This document shows positions 1 through 12,895 of a DNA stretch of 64,000 nucleotides, piece by piece. This DNA is from Meandrina meandrites. Lineage: Eukaryota; Cnidaria; Anthozoa; Scleractinia; Meandrinidae. Numbering within the stretch: position 1 is the stretch's first letter; each line of letters begins with the position of its first letter. The DNA is taken from contig OY855906.1 of assembly GCA_963693305.1 (NCBI GenBank), forward strand, positions 19,467,161-19,531,160, given 5' to 3'. The position numbers and the translations under genes were made by a program. The notes under the pieces were generated by a model. The model had not been told where the DNA came from. It was given only the letters and a program-made list of their open reading frames with translations, and did not search any database.

Positions 1-10
1 ATATTTGCGC

Positions 11-173
11 ATCCATTTGGCTTCAAAAATATGCACGGATGTTTGTCCTTGGACATCGTCTGTTCCTCGAAGCTCACAGTTTTCCTCGAGCTTCGCTCTC
101 GGAAAACTGTTCGCTTCTCGGAACAAATAATGTCCGCGGACAAATATCCGTGCATATTTTCGCGCCAAATGGA
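11..173. repeat. Palindromic MITE-like hairpin element
   Basis: The left arm (CCATTTGG, then a stretch containing ATATGCACGGAT and GGACAT) returns as its reverse complement ending in CCAAATGG near 173. The two arms meet around GTTTTCC/GGAAAAC at about 79-110. There is no open frame. This is a short foldback or non-autonomous DNA element; I cannot name the family. Confidence 0.7.
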
Positions 174-179
174 GGCTAT

Positions 180-382
180 TGTTTATTTAACTTAGTAATA
201 GTTCTAGTTAGTAATTAATTAAATAATTAATTTTTATTGTAAATCTACGATTGTAATTTAAACATTTTAATCGTAATTTTAATTTTTAGCAAAGTTAAAT
301 TTAAATACACGACCCCACAAGCTTTTAGCTTTAATTATTATCGTGTTTAAATAAAGTTTATCTATATCTATCTATCTAGGTC
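180..382 (+). mobile_element. Possible 3' end of a non-LTR retrotransposon
   Basis: AT-rich sequence ends in AATAAAGTTTATC followed by a short TATC-type microsatellite (about 352-378). A 3' end with an AATAAA-like signal and a simple-repeat tail is typical of LINE 3' termini. No reverse transcriptase frame is present, so this would be a 5'-truncated copy. Identification is by general resemblance only. Confidence 0.3.
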
Positions 383-2690
383 AGTACTAGTGTAGTTCCA
401 TATTTTACAACAGTTTGTTCGACTGGTCGGTCTGTGGCAGCAATCAGCTGTTCTAAGTCTGAGTACCGGAAAACAAGGGTCCGCTGGTCACGTTACCCAC
501 TGTCCGAACGGAAAGTGAAAATCACTTTTGTTTGACTACACTAATTCATTAACAATGTATTTTGAGTTCTGTTGAAGGCTTGCCCTGCGTCGTGACAGTT
601 AATACACTATTTGCCATTTTCGTGACCCAGCTTGGTTCACTATCATATACCGCCATTGACGTGATGCTGAATTAGCCGAGCTCGTTGGCCACACGACTCA
701 GTCGGTTCGTGATTTCCAGCCTACATGCTGAATTATCCCAAAATAGCTACACACAGGATTTTTGCGTGTTCAACTTGCTAGACTGAGGCATGATAAAATT
801 ATGGCGGTACAGATAAAGACCTTAATCCTTAATTGGTCAAATCAAAATAACTTCAGTTGTTTCCAGTAATAAAGCGGATTATCTAAATACAGAACAAAAA
901 ATATATTTTCATTTTTCCTACCACGCAATTAAATCTGTAACTACACCATCTGTCGGAATGTCACAGCAACACGCAAAATCTTTGCCGACAGGAGCCAATT
1001 TAATTACAATTTTCTTGGGAGCCGATTTCCTGCAACGAGTCGCAATGATTGTATACGTACTTTCAGATGAAACACCTCTAAGTTTTTAAAATCGCGTAGG
1101 TTGGCCTTGCTTTCCGTGCTGGCAAGGTTTCATGACCCCATCATGATAATAATTTTATCCAGTTCTGAAATCACAACACACAGTTAAAGGTAAAAAGTCA
1201 CGAATCTTTACGTGCCTTCGTAATGAAAGCGGTAGAAGCATAAAACCGCATATGGCCGAGCATTTCTTATGAGGTTCTCAGTCAACTTCACCCAAGATAC
1301 ATGACTCTTACATCGAATGTACGAGCAAGTCCTTGAATGCCATGGAAACCCGTGACCTTGCCGATAACACGATCAGCTCAGCTCAACAAACATGACGGCA
1401 AACACGCTCTGTCACGTATCAGTGAGTTTCTCGTGATCGAACACTTCGATACCGATCAAATACGACACGTTCAAATCCTTTTCTTAACATAACAGAAGGG
1501 CAAAATTAATTTCTTGATTATATCGACTGAGGTTAATTTTTTGGATAAGCAGCTAATACTGTGAAGTGATTTCGAAAGGGTGATTTTGTTTACGTTCGAG
1601 CGGGCATTTCATCACGTCACCCGCTAACGCCCGAATGACGTCAGATCAAGACATCACGCAAAAGCCCACTCAGTGCGCGCGGCGGCGTCACTCGCGAGGC
1701 GTTCACTCGCGATGTCCAAAACTATCGCGCGTCGGGTACCGGATGTTGTTGCTGCGGGACTCGCCGCCTTTTAGGTCGGTTGATCTGAAAAGGAAGTAAA
1801 GAGCTATTTCGCGTGTAAATGGAAATTTGCAAATCTCAAAACTGATTTTGTTTTCGGCAAAGCCTGATGATATCAGATACACGTTACTGAGTCCACTCTT
1901 TATCGAAACTAGGCTTCAGAGCAACAAAGGTGATTTTGTTAACATTTCTCAAATCTAGAACGAAAATAATTTTCCTGATGAATTAAGGCTGAGGTAAGTG
2001 CAAAGAAGTTTTGCTGCTTGTCAAGCTATTGCGTGTAGTTTATTCATGCGTTCATTTTAGGAGGGTTAATTTAGCTGTTTTTAAGCCTTGCTCATCAGTT
2101 CAACAAAACCCTGGATTATCGTTCCATGCAGCGAAAACTCTTTGTCACGAAATATTAAGTAAGTCATGAAATGATCGACTTGTCCATAACAATGTTTGGT
2201 GGGCTTTAAATGAATTCGACGGGAGTTAAATTTAATAGTTTCGATCAGACAGTTGCACACGGAGAACACATGTTGTTCTTATGCTCCATTGAACTCGTGC
2301 TAAAATCACCTGTTTCACTTAGAGTCAATGTCCTCCCTGCTATTGAACTATTAAATATTGATTGCCATACCAACTTCGACGCTGATAACAGTTGAATGGA
2401 ATTTGCATCAGTTTCGAATGAAAAGGAAACTTCTTTTGAGGAATATTCGTTGTTATTTTCTTTCATTATGTGAAATTATCTACAGTTTCGCTTTCTGATC
2501 TCAAAGAATGAAAGAGTTTTATTCATAAGACAGTAGTCACGGACATCAAAAAACTCTTTGCCATTTCTTGTTTCCGGTAGAACGAGTTTTCACGCAACCG
2601 GAAGTGGTTTATAAGCGCGTGTAATACACGTTGTGAAGCCATTCACGCTTGACTGGCTATGACGCATGCGTGCAGCTCTTCATTCACATT
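383..2690. other. Upstream intergenic region, no gene seen
   Basis: No convincing coding exon on either strand. A full CRE-type site TGACGTCA lies at 1636-1643 inside a locally CpG-rich stretch (about 1600-1760), and a GTAAGT donor-like site is near 1991. This could be a distal promoter with a noncoding first exon for the SPRY/SOCS gene downstream, but nothing proves it. Confidence 0.35.
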
Positions 2691-2698
2691 GTTCAAGG

Positions 2699-2707
2699 AT
2701 ATAAATA
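2699..2707 (+). promoter_or_regulatory. TATA-box-like core promoter of the SPSB-type gene
   Basis: The sequence GATATAAATAA sits about 100 bases upstream of a strong splice donor (TTG|GTAAGT, donor GT at 2807) and about 470 bases upstream of the SPSB start codon. It fits a TATA box for a transcript with a short noncoding first exon (about 2730-2806) spliced to an acceptor ending at 2965 (CTCCTTTAG). The transcription start is inferred. Confidence 0.45.
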
Positions 2708-3171
2708 ACATTGTAAGGAAAATTTTTCATAGCACAACAAAGGGCATTCATCGTTTGCTTGAAAGAAGTCGCGAAGAACACACTCAATCATTTCTGAAAA
2801 GAGTTGGTAAGTTTAGACTGTTGACTCGAAGAATTTAACCAAAACTACACCGCTGTTTTGGTAAAGGCCAACCGCGTTCTCGCTGAGAAATTACGTGAAT
2901 CGATTTGGGCAAGCACGCACGTATTTCATGCGTGTTTTGATTTCGTTGAAGTGAACCTCCTTTAGAAACAAGTCGGATCGCTAGAAAAGTTTCTGGCAGT
3001 CGCAAAAAGGTCTAAAACTTGTCTCGTACCAAGTTTTGATGATAAGAAGAACTCGGAACAAGTGATCGTCTCTAGAAAGAACTTGGAGTGTTTAGAAGAG
3101 TGAGTCAAGCGTCCACGTTGGATCCTTTACATCAGAGTTACACGTCTCTCTTTTATTCTCCCTTTCTCGAC

Positions 3172-6100
3172 ATGGGATCAAGAATATCGGCCGTAAAAAG
3201 AAACGACCACAATGACAATAGACAAGGAGTTTATAAATCACTAAATGTCTTACAAGAAGAAGATCGGGCAAGAGATTTAGCAAGACCAGAGAAATTAGAC
3301 ATTTTACTCGATCGTCCACCTCTACCGGAAGAGGTTTTGTTGGAACATGCTTGGAACCCGAACGACCGATCGGTGAACATTTTCGTGAAAGAAGACGACC
3401 CCCATACATTTCACAGGCATCCCGTAGCACAAAGCACAGACTGTATACGAGGAAAGAAAGCCTATAGTCGTGGATTTCATGTTTGGGAGATCCAATGGTC
3501 AACCCGACAACGTGGGACACACGCAGTAGTTGGGGTAGCTACTTCGAAAGCCCTTCTTCACTGTACGGGTTATCATTCCCTGGTTGGCAACAACGAAGAA
3601 AGCTGGGGATGGGACATTGTTAGAAACAAACTTTACCATAACGAAAAGAACGTTTCGTCAGTGAAGTATCCAGTTTTGTCAGACAGTGATAATAGTTTTG
3701 TGGTACCTGACAAATTTCGTGTTATATTGGACATGGATGAAGGCACTATGGCTTTTGAAACGAACGATGGACGCTATTTAGGTGTCGCTTTCCGCGGAAT
3801 AAAAGGAAAGAGCGTGTATCCCATAGTATCAGCCGTTTGGGGACATTGTGAGATTACCATGAAATACATCGGTGGACTAGATCGTGAGTATTTCATTTTT
3901 ATTTCTTACTTATTCTACCTGTGTGACTTGTCTTTTGTTCCGTGCGTGAACGCAGACCTTTTGTTTACACTTTTTCTTCACTCAACTTGTTAGATTGTCT
4001 TTTGCCCCGCGTAATAGTTTGCGAAACAGAGCTTTCATTTTATCCACTCTTAATGAAGGTTATCGATTGTACTCGATTTTATTATCCCTTTTCTATGTAT
4101 GCGTTTACTTAAAAATCTTAAAAAATGTTTTCCCATGTTTGGCGAGTTAAAATATTCATTCCCCAGTGATTCCCACTTCCTTTACGTCACATGGGAAAAT
4201 GATCTCATACTTAAAACGCTTCTGAAGAAACAAAAAGTTTCGCTTTTCCTAAGTCCCTCGTTTTCTAAATCCGGTCTCTGAATTTTCTGGTAAAGGGACA
4301 AACAGATGTTGAAAATGAGACTCTATATGCTGTATTTGTAATAGATTTTGAAATCCAGGAAGAAAAAATCTTGACCCTTCAAATAGCCGCGCTTCACGCT
4401 TCGCTTGTTTTGTTATTTTGTTGGTGCCTTTATGTGAAATATCGTAGCGAAAAGTCTTACCGCGGTTTTCTTTGTCGAATTTTTCTTTCAAACCCCACCG
4501 CCATACTCTCTTCGCTTCCGATTTCCATTGTTTCAATTGGTGAATGAGAATTAATAATTCATTTCGGTTAGGGACTTTTTGTCCTTTGGGACTGTATTCG
4601 TCATTTCCGCTAAAAGCAAAGCTTGTCATGTTGCCAGGATTTTACTTCTTTCCTCCTGAGCGATATCGAATTCAACCTTTGTGTTGTATCAGAGACATTG
4701 AAAAGTTGCCACTTTGGAGGAACTTTGATCTCTAAAGCTGGCTGCAAACAAAGAAACAATGAGATCACAAAGAAGCTATTTCGGTGCACAGAGCGTGGCG
4801 CGTGCCAAACCACCTGTTGCATGTAGAGAACGTTGAAAGCGTGTGCCACAAAACCATTCAAAAGCAGGGCAACCCATTGAAATGTGACAAACGCCTAATG
4901 GATGGCTTAAGAATTTTAAAATCGATAAAATGAACTGTTTGAGTGTAGGATTTTATAACAAGACATAATTTCACTTCTCTGAGATCAAAAACAAGCTTTG
5001 TCATAGGGAAAAAATTTCATTGACTTAAAAAGAGAAATTTTAAATGGTTGAAGTAATAATTACACACTAGGCGAAGAATGGTGTATTTTGTGTGTTTTGT
5101 TAATAGTCTGAATTTCTCTCCCATCTTTCTTTTTTTTTTTTTTAATTTCTGTTAAGTTTTTGGTTAATAGTTTTCTAAACTGCATGGTTGTAGGTTATCT
5201 CTGAAACCATTGAGACTAAGATGATAAATTTCATAAGAGTCAGTACTTCATTCAGTAAGATTCAGTACTTGCATAGTGGCCTTTCATTTTCAAACATAAT
5301 AATATGCAAATTATCAGGAAAACTATTCTTTTAGAGCCATCAAAATGTCGGTTTTTAATTTCACAATTCACATAAGCAAGACTGAAGACATACTTAAAGA
5401 GGGTATATGGTAACTAGGGAAAGCATTCATTTTTCAAGACAAGACACCTGTTGCTATGTTTTGGAGAAAAGTGTTAAATGTGATCTTGAGAGCGCTTAAT
5501 TTATATTAACAGAGAAACTAAGTGAGTTCTATATAAAGAGCAGTTCAGAGATATTATTAGATCTAGGTCAGTGCAGGTCACCCAGTTTTAGAAAATTTTA
5601 TTGCATCCGCCTTGGTGAAATCATCAGGACTGAAACAATACAAGCAGTAACAAAGTACTGTGAAATCTTTCAGGAGCTAGCATGGCCAAAATTAGACAAA
5701 ACTGAATTATTTGATTATGTAAATGTCTACTTCGGGAGTGCTAGACCAGTCAAACTCCAACTTTATGCCAACTGGAATTCTTAAGATGTTCCAAAACTTG
5801 CTAAGGGAAACCTGCAAACTCACTAAAAACATTATATTGCAAAGAGATAAAAATTCCCCCAAAATATAGCCACTTAATTGTGTTGGTTTTCTTTTTTTTT
5901 AGAATTCAACTTAATGTGTCAAGAGATTTTTTTGCTGTGTGAGAAAAAAAATTCTGTGTTTCAATCAAATTATTGATTGAAACATGAATTGATGTTTGAC
6001 AGAAAAATAAATTCTGTGGTAACATAAGCCTTAGGCAGGACTGTTTTTCACAGCTTTTTTAAGTTCACAAGTTTTCCTGTAACCTGATATATAAAACACA

Positions 6101-6402
6101 AAGAAAATGTTTTCTGATTCCTGGAAAAGTTATACAAAGTTAGCATACATCTTACAGTTTTCTAATTAAATGTATGTGTGTGGGATTTTTTTTATCTTCT
6201 GATGGTACTCATGCAAAGTGGAAACTATACTTAGCTTTTATATTTCTCTTGTTTAACAGCTGAACCTCAGCCACTGATGGACCTCTGCCGACGCACAATA
6301 CGTAAATCAGTTGGGAAAGAAAACCTTACTAAAGGCAATGTAGACAAACTTCCAATACCAGTTCCAATGAAGAAATACCTTTTGTACCAACAAGGTTGGT
6401 GA
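3172..6402 (+). CDS. SPSB1/4-like: SPRY domain and SOCS box protein (SPSB1/SPSB4, gustavus type)
   Basis: Coding exons are 3172-3883 and 6260-6402 (GT/AG, phase 1), giving 284 aa, close to the roughly 273 aa of vertebrate SPSB1/4. Seen: an N-terminal arm, a B30.2/SPRY domain from about residue 60 to 235 with signatures [35 protein letters not shown] and [10 protein letters not shown], then a C-terminal SOCS box with a BC-box ([10 protein letters not shown]) and a Cul5-box LPIP, ending KYLLYQQGW. Family knowledge: SPSB proteins are substrate receptors of Elongin B/C-Cullin5-Rbx2 ubiquitin ligases and bind short (D/E)INNN-type motifs (VASA, Par-4, iNOS). The start ATG is the first in frame; the frame is open back to 3088 without another ATG. 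The junction recreates the conserved GLDPEP segment, which confirms the splice. A poly(A) signal follows at 6706. Confidence 0.95.
3884..6259 (+). other. Intron of the SPSB-type gene
   Basis: AT-rich intron with donor GTGAGT and acceptor TTTAACAG. Short open frames around 4.1-4.9 kb exist on both strands, but none has protein-like composition or splice support. I see no repeat with clear ends. Confidence 0.7.
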
Positions 6403-6705
6403 CATCAAGCTACATGAGGAAAGACTTCTTCTGTGTCAGACTGGTTTGAAATAGTCGGATTCATTTGTTTAGCTTGTAGTATCTGACTGTCTACTTTTAT
6501 GAGTTGTTCTATATCTTCACAAGATCATAACAAATTAAGTAAAACACAAATAGCACCCATACTACAAACTAAACAGTCTGATAAAAAATTGTTAAACATT
6601 TTTGTCACTCCAGAATAGACTATCTGACACATGTTTTTGTGTTGCATACTGTCAAGAAACTTAAATACAAGACTGGTCCAAAAACATTGCTACAATCTTG
6701 GACAG

Positions 6706-6711
6706 AATAAA
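6706..6711 (+). terminator. Poly(A) signal AATAAA of the SPSB-type gene
   Basis: AATAAA occurs 304 bases after the stop codon. It is the first canonical hexamer I see after the stop, and the downstream DNA has no coding content. Confidence 0.5.
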
Positions 6712-9700
6712 AAGAGAAATAGGACTCCCCCTCCACCCAAATCAATGATGAAATTATCCCCGCAAAAACCAAAATGCACCCATTTTTCCATCATTGAAAT
6801 AGGAGGGAGGGGTGGTCTTAATTTTTCATTTGAGTTGTCCAAGATTGTAGTGTACAAACCATAAGCTAAGGCGTACTGTTTGCAGCCTGTAAAACATGAA
6901 CATTAAAGCTGCATCTGTAAACATGTTAGTGAGCAGTGAAGTCTTGAAGATGCCAAAACCTTTCCAGAGGATTGTGCAAGGAAAATTAAAGGGTGCAAAC
7001 ATTTTTAATTAGGATAATAATTTATTGCAGTTTGTTATAATAGATCATTTTATAGGGTCAATTAAATTATGTTCACAAATTTGTTCAGTTATTTAGGAAA
7101 TCAAGGTTGAATTTAGAGTGAATATTGTTTGTGCAAAAGTGAAGAGGTTGATATTATTCAAAACTATGGATAACCTTTTTGAGGAAAATGACAGAAATTT
7201 AGTTTTTGAAAGATGTGTATACCTAACTCATACAGTTAAAAAGGGAGCAAAGTCATAAATTTTGAGACTTTCTTTTTTAAAAAAAAGGAATCTGCATAAT
7301 TGTCAAAATCTTCTCACAGAGTTTCGAAGTACTTTAAGAGATAATTCTTTGGCTATCCAGTAGTTGAAATGATCAACTTTCACACCTTCTTCGGAAGAAA
7401 TGGTTTTTACAAATAGATTTTAATTCTAAGATTCAAAACACTCACTGTTTTGAGTTATGTAAATAAGCAGCTAAGCTTTCCTTTGAGTATTAAAATAATT
7501 TATTTATTGGTGAGGTCTCTCCTGACATTACATTAAAATGATTAACTATTTCACGATAACAGTTATTAATTTAACACTGTAAAAGAAATCTAAAGAGTCA
7601 AATTTAGTTGGAGAATTTAATTTGTTATTTAAAGAAGAATGTATACCACCTCCATAGAGAGTGACTCAAGAATTTTAAAATATAAGACGAAGTGGATTTA
7701 ATATTTATTTGCTTTAATTTTTTGCTTAGATTTCACTTAAGCAATTTTATGAATCAAATGGTTCAAAGGAATTGTTGTCTTATTAAAAGGAATTTGACTC
7801 TTTAGAATAAATCTCTTTTACAGTGAGTTTTGTTTTCATGAATATAAATAGTTACTTGCAATTAATTTTTAACTTAATTTTTAAGTTCAGTTACTCTAAA
7901 ACAACTGAACTCCAGCAAGAATTGGAAATTCAGTCTTGTGGATATAAATGTTTTGGATAATTAACTGTTATGACTCGGCCTATGTTAACTTTAAATTATC
8001 TTTTTGTGGTAATGTATTTTTTTTTTAGTCTTACAGTAGTGCTGGTTCAAACTGCCATGTTCATTAAACATGGCGCTAAACTCAATCATTTTTACTATCT
8101 GCAAATAAGGTTAGGAAAGTTAAATACAATTTTTACATAGGCGATGTTACCATATGATTTTATTTATTCAGCGCAGTTTTAGTGTAGTTAATTATGTCAG
8201 GGTATTTATAAGAGATGTTCTATCAGAATGTGTCTCATTTATACTTCACACAAATATATTGTTATGTTATTAGCAAATGTGAAATACAAAACAACCTTGA
8301 AACATATTAATACAATTTTCTGTGTTATTGACATCATGACCATGCACATTGAGAGTTAACTGGTTAACCAAAGCTCTATACTGGCTAACTCCTCAAACTG
8401 CTCTTTTGGCCAACGGATTAGCCTGAATAGCATTCCGGTAGCCTGTTTACAGTTAGCTTGACTCTCAATAATGTTGGTAACAGGAGATATACTTCAAATA
8501 ATTTGAATTGGAATAGTATTTTTTCACGTTAGGGTAGTCCATGCATGGACTTGGGGTCAGTGTACAAATCCCCATATGACCGGGGTTGGGGTAATGATTG
8601 ACTACCATACCGCATGAAAAAATTGGCCAATACCGCAAATCTCAATGCCCTGTACACGTCAGATCTCAAAGAAAGGCGTTTTTATAGAGGCTATATTTTC
8701 TGTTCGCGCGTAAAATCATGATGCAGTTCATTAACCAATCAGAATGGCGAACTGAGCGGACTTGGCCAGATGTTTCCTTAGACCATCCTTTTTTTGAGGG
8801 GGGTAATTTCCAAAACAAAATTTCCGCAGCTCAGAGAAAAAACGGCTGAAAAAGAATCTTGCAAGGGGGGCCATTGATAAAAAAAAGTCAAGCAAATCTT
8901 GCACAACCTGAAGGTGAAAAAAATATCTTGCCCAGAAAGTTCGCAAACTGGGGAATATCATATTCTCCGCGCTGTGTCGTTCTTTGTTCAGCGTTGCGTG
9001 ACGACCCAAATAAATGTTACGAAGGAGACTACGTCACATACGCTCGAGACGCGCGCGTAATCTTGAAGAGAGTTGGGTATGAAATCCCTCTCGACACGAA
9101 CTAGTGACAGCTGCTACTGCCTACGTGACTACTTACTATTGAACTTCTGCCCCTACCAATATAATGATTTTGTATGCTGATTTAAGGTGGATTCGTATAA
9201 ACGCGCGTGCTTTTTACTGGGTTTGTGACGTGAGTAAAATAAAATGGAGAAAATGCAAAATGCATACGACCGTCCCAACTTTTTCCGCAAGCGCAAGCCA
9301 CTCATATTTTCTGCTTTATTTTACCCACGTAAAGTCGGTCAGTAAAATCAGCGACACTGGAAATCCCGCGTTCGTGGTACTTACTTCCGGTCTCGAGATC
9401 TCGAGACCGGAAATTTATGTTGAAAATATATCAGAGTACAGCGTCACAACAGTCAAGGTTATCGATCGTGCTCTTGACCACATCATCATGCGTAAAAACT
9501 TTCAAGTGATATTAGAGTAATGGATCGGAACGGAAGCAAGGAACACAGATTGAATAAGATCCGCTGATTTAGTTTCTGACTTCCTGTTATACTGAAGCAG
9601 GGTCTAACATAAGTATGACCTTGACGGTTGTTTTGTATTTTTAATTTCAGGAAGTATTTGCTAAGTTGACTTCCTCTGAATTCATTAAATCTCATGATAG

Positions 9701-10291
9701 TGACCATTTCCAATGAACACAACTCGTTCTATCGTCCACGCCAAAATGTTTAAATTGAAGAAAACTTGGGATAAATGTATCAAGAATTTGGTATTAGAAT
9801 AGCAAAGTCAGACATGCGAATGACAGCAGGTAAAGTTCTTCGAAAAAGCTCCATATGAGGGTATCTGTCTAAATATAGGCTCAGGATATCCTTTCTGAAC
9901 CTAACATGATAACAGTATATTGTGCATGCCCCGGAACCTTCTATTTCCACGTCTTGCCTAAATAAACACCACTGAACACTGAAAAGATCGGGGGGATAAG
10001 GAAACTTTTGTTCAAGATCAACACAGCCCCCCCCCCCCCCCCCCCCCGGTTCATCGGGATGCGGCCAACCATTTTAATTTTGTTTTTGTTTCGAAAATTC
10101 TATAAAAAAAACTCATTATTTAAAAACAAGTCATTTAAATAAAGAACCACGTGACACGGAAGGGAAAGCTCGTTATTGTTCGTTATCCCTCTCGTGAGTA
10201 ATCGGTAGGCCGTCGTGCGATGTTCGTGATGTTCCGTCCGGCCATATTCCTGGGAAGGTTAGGTCAGATGATATGAGATCAGGGCTTATAT
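6712..10291. other. Intergenic region, no gene seen
   Basis: AT-rich intergenic DNA. A 118-codon frame at 9164-9520 has no recognisable domain and no splice context, so I do not call it a gene. Structures present are a perfect 28-bp palindrome at 9385-9412 and a run of 21 C at 10027-10047. I see nothing else supportable. Confidence 0.6.
9385..9412. repeat. Perfect 28-bp palindrome
   Basis: The half-site TTCCGGTCTCGAGA is followed directly by its exact reverse complement with no spacer. It contains XhoI-like CTCGAG twice and a central BglII-like AGATCT. Function unknown. Confidence 0.9.
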
Positions 10292-10399
10292 TTGGCAGAA
10301 TTGCTTTTCCGTGATTCCCTTACAATAAACCAAACATCCAGGCTTGGTTTGAATCCACGCCCTACAAAACGTTTGGAAAAAAGCCAAAGTTTGTTTGCA

Positions 10400-10945
10400 A
10401 TGAGCTGTAAACCAGATGCTTGTTCACAAAGAAGCAGTTTGCGTCGAACGTGGAAGAGTCTTGAAAATGTCAACAAAATAGCGATGGAAATCCAAGAAAG
10501 CAACAACGCGAATGGCAACAGGAACTGGCGCAAAAGAACAAAATCAGAAAGCGATGATCCGAGTACGAGGAAACAGCGCGAAAAGAAAGACTTGGAGGCG
10601 ATTTGTCACGCTGTGAAGAAACTCAGTGAGGCTTTCGGAAGAGTGGACCGTTACGGTCATGATGTCCCCTGCATTCGACCTGTTCGCGAGTTGTGTGGAA
10701 AGATAAGGCCTCAGCTTAATAATGAACATGGTACATTTAACAGAACATTGCAGCGCCTCTGTGAAAACTATGTATCAGGACACAAAAAAATCACGGATTG
10801 CGCTAAAAACCTACAGAACTTAGTGAACTCTATCGCGAGCGACGAAAGTGATTACATTGCAAGAATCGAGGACATTAAGCAATGTCTCGGTGAGCTTATA
10901 GGAACAGTGGAAACAGTGTTATATTTGGAATACCGGGAAATATAA
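10400..10945 (+). CDS. Unknown protein with a helical C-terminal domain shared with the 15-20 kb gene
   Basis: Single-exon frame of 181 aa from the first in-frame ATG; the frame stays open back to 10292 without an ATG, so a spliced upstream exon is possible. The first ~60 residues are basic and polar (RKRTKSESDD, RKQREKK), suggesting a nuclear or disordered segment. Residues ~65-181 are predicted helical and align almost without gaps to the last 117 residues of the protein encoded at 15083-20535: about 40 identities by hand count, including VDR, VP.IR.V, FNR and LIGT blocks. No known family is recognised, so no function is assigned. Compared with the paralog it lacks the phase-1 intron that would fall after LCG. 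A poly(A) signal AATAAA lies at 11541. It is probably a real gene because the frame is conserved with its paralog; it could be an old retrocopy. Confidence 0.75.
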   Translation: MSCKPDACSQRSSLRRTWKSLENVNKIAMEIQESNNANGNRNWRKRTKSESDDPSTRKQREKKDLEAICHAVKKLSEAFGRVDRYGHDVPCIRPVRELCGKIRPQLNNEHGTFNRTLQRLCENYVSGHKKITDCAKNLQNLVNSIASDESDYIARIEDIKQCLGELIGTVETVLYLEYREI

Positions 10946-11540
10946 TATAATGCCAGGAGTAGTGAGTGTTGTCGAGACGAAGCTAAGTGAATTCTCTACA
11001 CTTAATTCAATCATGATAAGACACCCCTTTTCCTTGCAGTTTACAACAAGACATTTAATTCTTGGAAGTTGGAAGCTTTTAGAACTGTGAATTTCATAAC
11101 AGCAGCATGGTTTAATTAACAGATTTCAAACTACTGATCTCAGATGTCTTTTAGCGAGGTAATACAAGCTTGCATTCACAGCTATTTGGAGAACATAACC
11201 CAGTTTGAAATTGTTTCGCTTTGGATTTGTTTTGTTTTCAGTTATCACCTGTTCTTTCGGGGCCACCTGTAGCTACTTGACAATTTTGACAAATAGCTTA
11301 GTCACTTTATACATATTTGTCTTCAGGAAAAAGGTAGCTTCAGGCTTATTTCTCTCAGTTTACCGGAAAGTATAAGGTGTAGTTTTCTCCTTTTTTTTTT
11401 CTCGATATTCAAAAGTGGTAAAAATTATCATATACAATTTTTCGTAAAATGAGAGGAACGGTTTTCAAAGCCCGTCAACAATGTCGCAATGACTAAACAA
11501 ATGGATCATTTATATTTTGTTCTTTTTTAATTAGAATGTA

Positions 11541-11546
11541 AATAAA
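11541..11546 (+). terminator. Poly(A) signal AATAAA after the 181-aa gene
   Basis: AATAAA about 595 bases after the stop codon at 10945, in AT-rich noncoding DNA. It is plausible as the 3' end of that transcript but not proven. Confidence 0.35.
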
Positions 11547-12707
11547 GCTAGCTTTTAAATGGAGTAATTTATTTTCCGCTCAATTAGGACGCGGGATAAA
11601 TAGCCGGCGGAGGTTCGGAGGGACGGCTAAGAACTCGCTATTTGACTGATATTTTATTATTGGCAAAATAGACAAACGGCTGGAGTGAAGCAGATTGACT
11701 TATTGTGGATGGTCGGCAGTATCGGCAGTTAGCAGCTGGCGGGTCTTCAAACAAATGCACGTGATCACAACTAGCCGCGATACTTTCAACGAATTTGGGT
11801 GAAGGGAATCTGGTAACGATCCATGCTCTTTCTCATTCCCCTCACCGCCAGCACGCTAAAGAACCGCCAGTTACAAGTAAAAAGACGACAGATCGGAGGT
11901 GAACTGCACTTCTCTGTGTGGCCTTTTCTTGCTAGCCTTATCTAAGTGAGAGTTTTTGATTATTGGCGTATTAATTAGCATCGATATAAGTTATAAAATA
12001 TCTGGATTGGTGTATAGGATCCTTGATTAAAATGTGATTTTAAGTAGTATCATGCACCTATGGAATCTAATCATGGCTTTTATCGGAATGTTATTTGTAT
12101 TTTACCATTCTGACCATTCTTCCTTGAAAAATATTAATGGATAAGGCCAATATATTGGTGGTTTGTGGTTTGTCGTTGTCACAACAAAAGATCACCAAGG
12201 GCTTTATTCAACGAGAAAGCTCTTCTGTTTAGGTTTCGTGCAAGCGGCGAAGCTACAGAACACGGCCAACATGGATTCTCCTCGACGAACTGCATGCTTC
12301 CCCGCTCATTATTGGTTCAAATAGTTTCTCTGCAGTCTCTACTTACGGCGAAACCCAAACGTAAAGCCTGACGGCTGGTTACTAGGGAAAAGTGATCCCC
12401 TGCAAAGAACAATGGACACTATCAGTTCTTGGGGGTAATACAGTAATTTTCTATAGTGTAGAACAACAAGAGAAAAACCTGTGTGCTGCCGCCGCATGCC
12501 AGTAATATAAGTTACATTATTCTTTTATTGGCCTTTTGTTTACTGTTATGACAACGACTGGAAACTTCAGCTGCTTGATATGACGACGGCTTGTATGTTC
12601 ATTATATTTTAGTCTGTTGATACAGGAATATTAGGATGAAATTGCAACAATAGGTTTACTGAGAGGTTTCTTGTCATGGGTTAATAATTTCTGTGTACTT
12701 GAAGTTT

Positions 12708-12895
12708 TAAGGTGCATTCCTTTGGGACGATCCGGATCGGGATAAATGATCCAAGATCACTCGGATCATTGTGCATCAAAGAAGCTGATGAATCCTTGCC
12801 TAGAGTGGATTTATCGGCGCCTATAGTGCACCATGATCTGAATGATCTTGGATCATTGATCTTGATACGGATCATCCCAAAGGAACGCACCCTTA
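12708..12895. mobile_element. 188-bp inverted-repeat MITE
   Basis: The left end TAAGGTGCATTCCTTTGGGA matches the reverse complement of the right end TCCCAAAGGAACGCACCCTTA. Inside, both arms are rich in GGATCAT/ATGATCC words, so nearly the whole element can fold back. The short frames on both strands come from this symmetry. I found no clear target-site duplication. Confidence 0.75.

Noticed and set aside
3092..3520. 142-codon - strand frame opposite SPSB exon 1
   Set aside because: It is the shadow of a conserved + strand SPRY exon.
9164..9520. 118-codon + strand open frame
   Set aside because: No recognisable domain, odd composition, no splice sites or homolog in the window, and it spans the 28-bp palindrome; probably chance.
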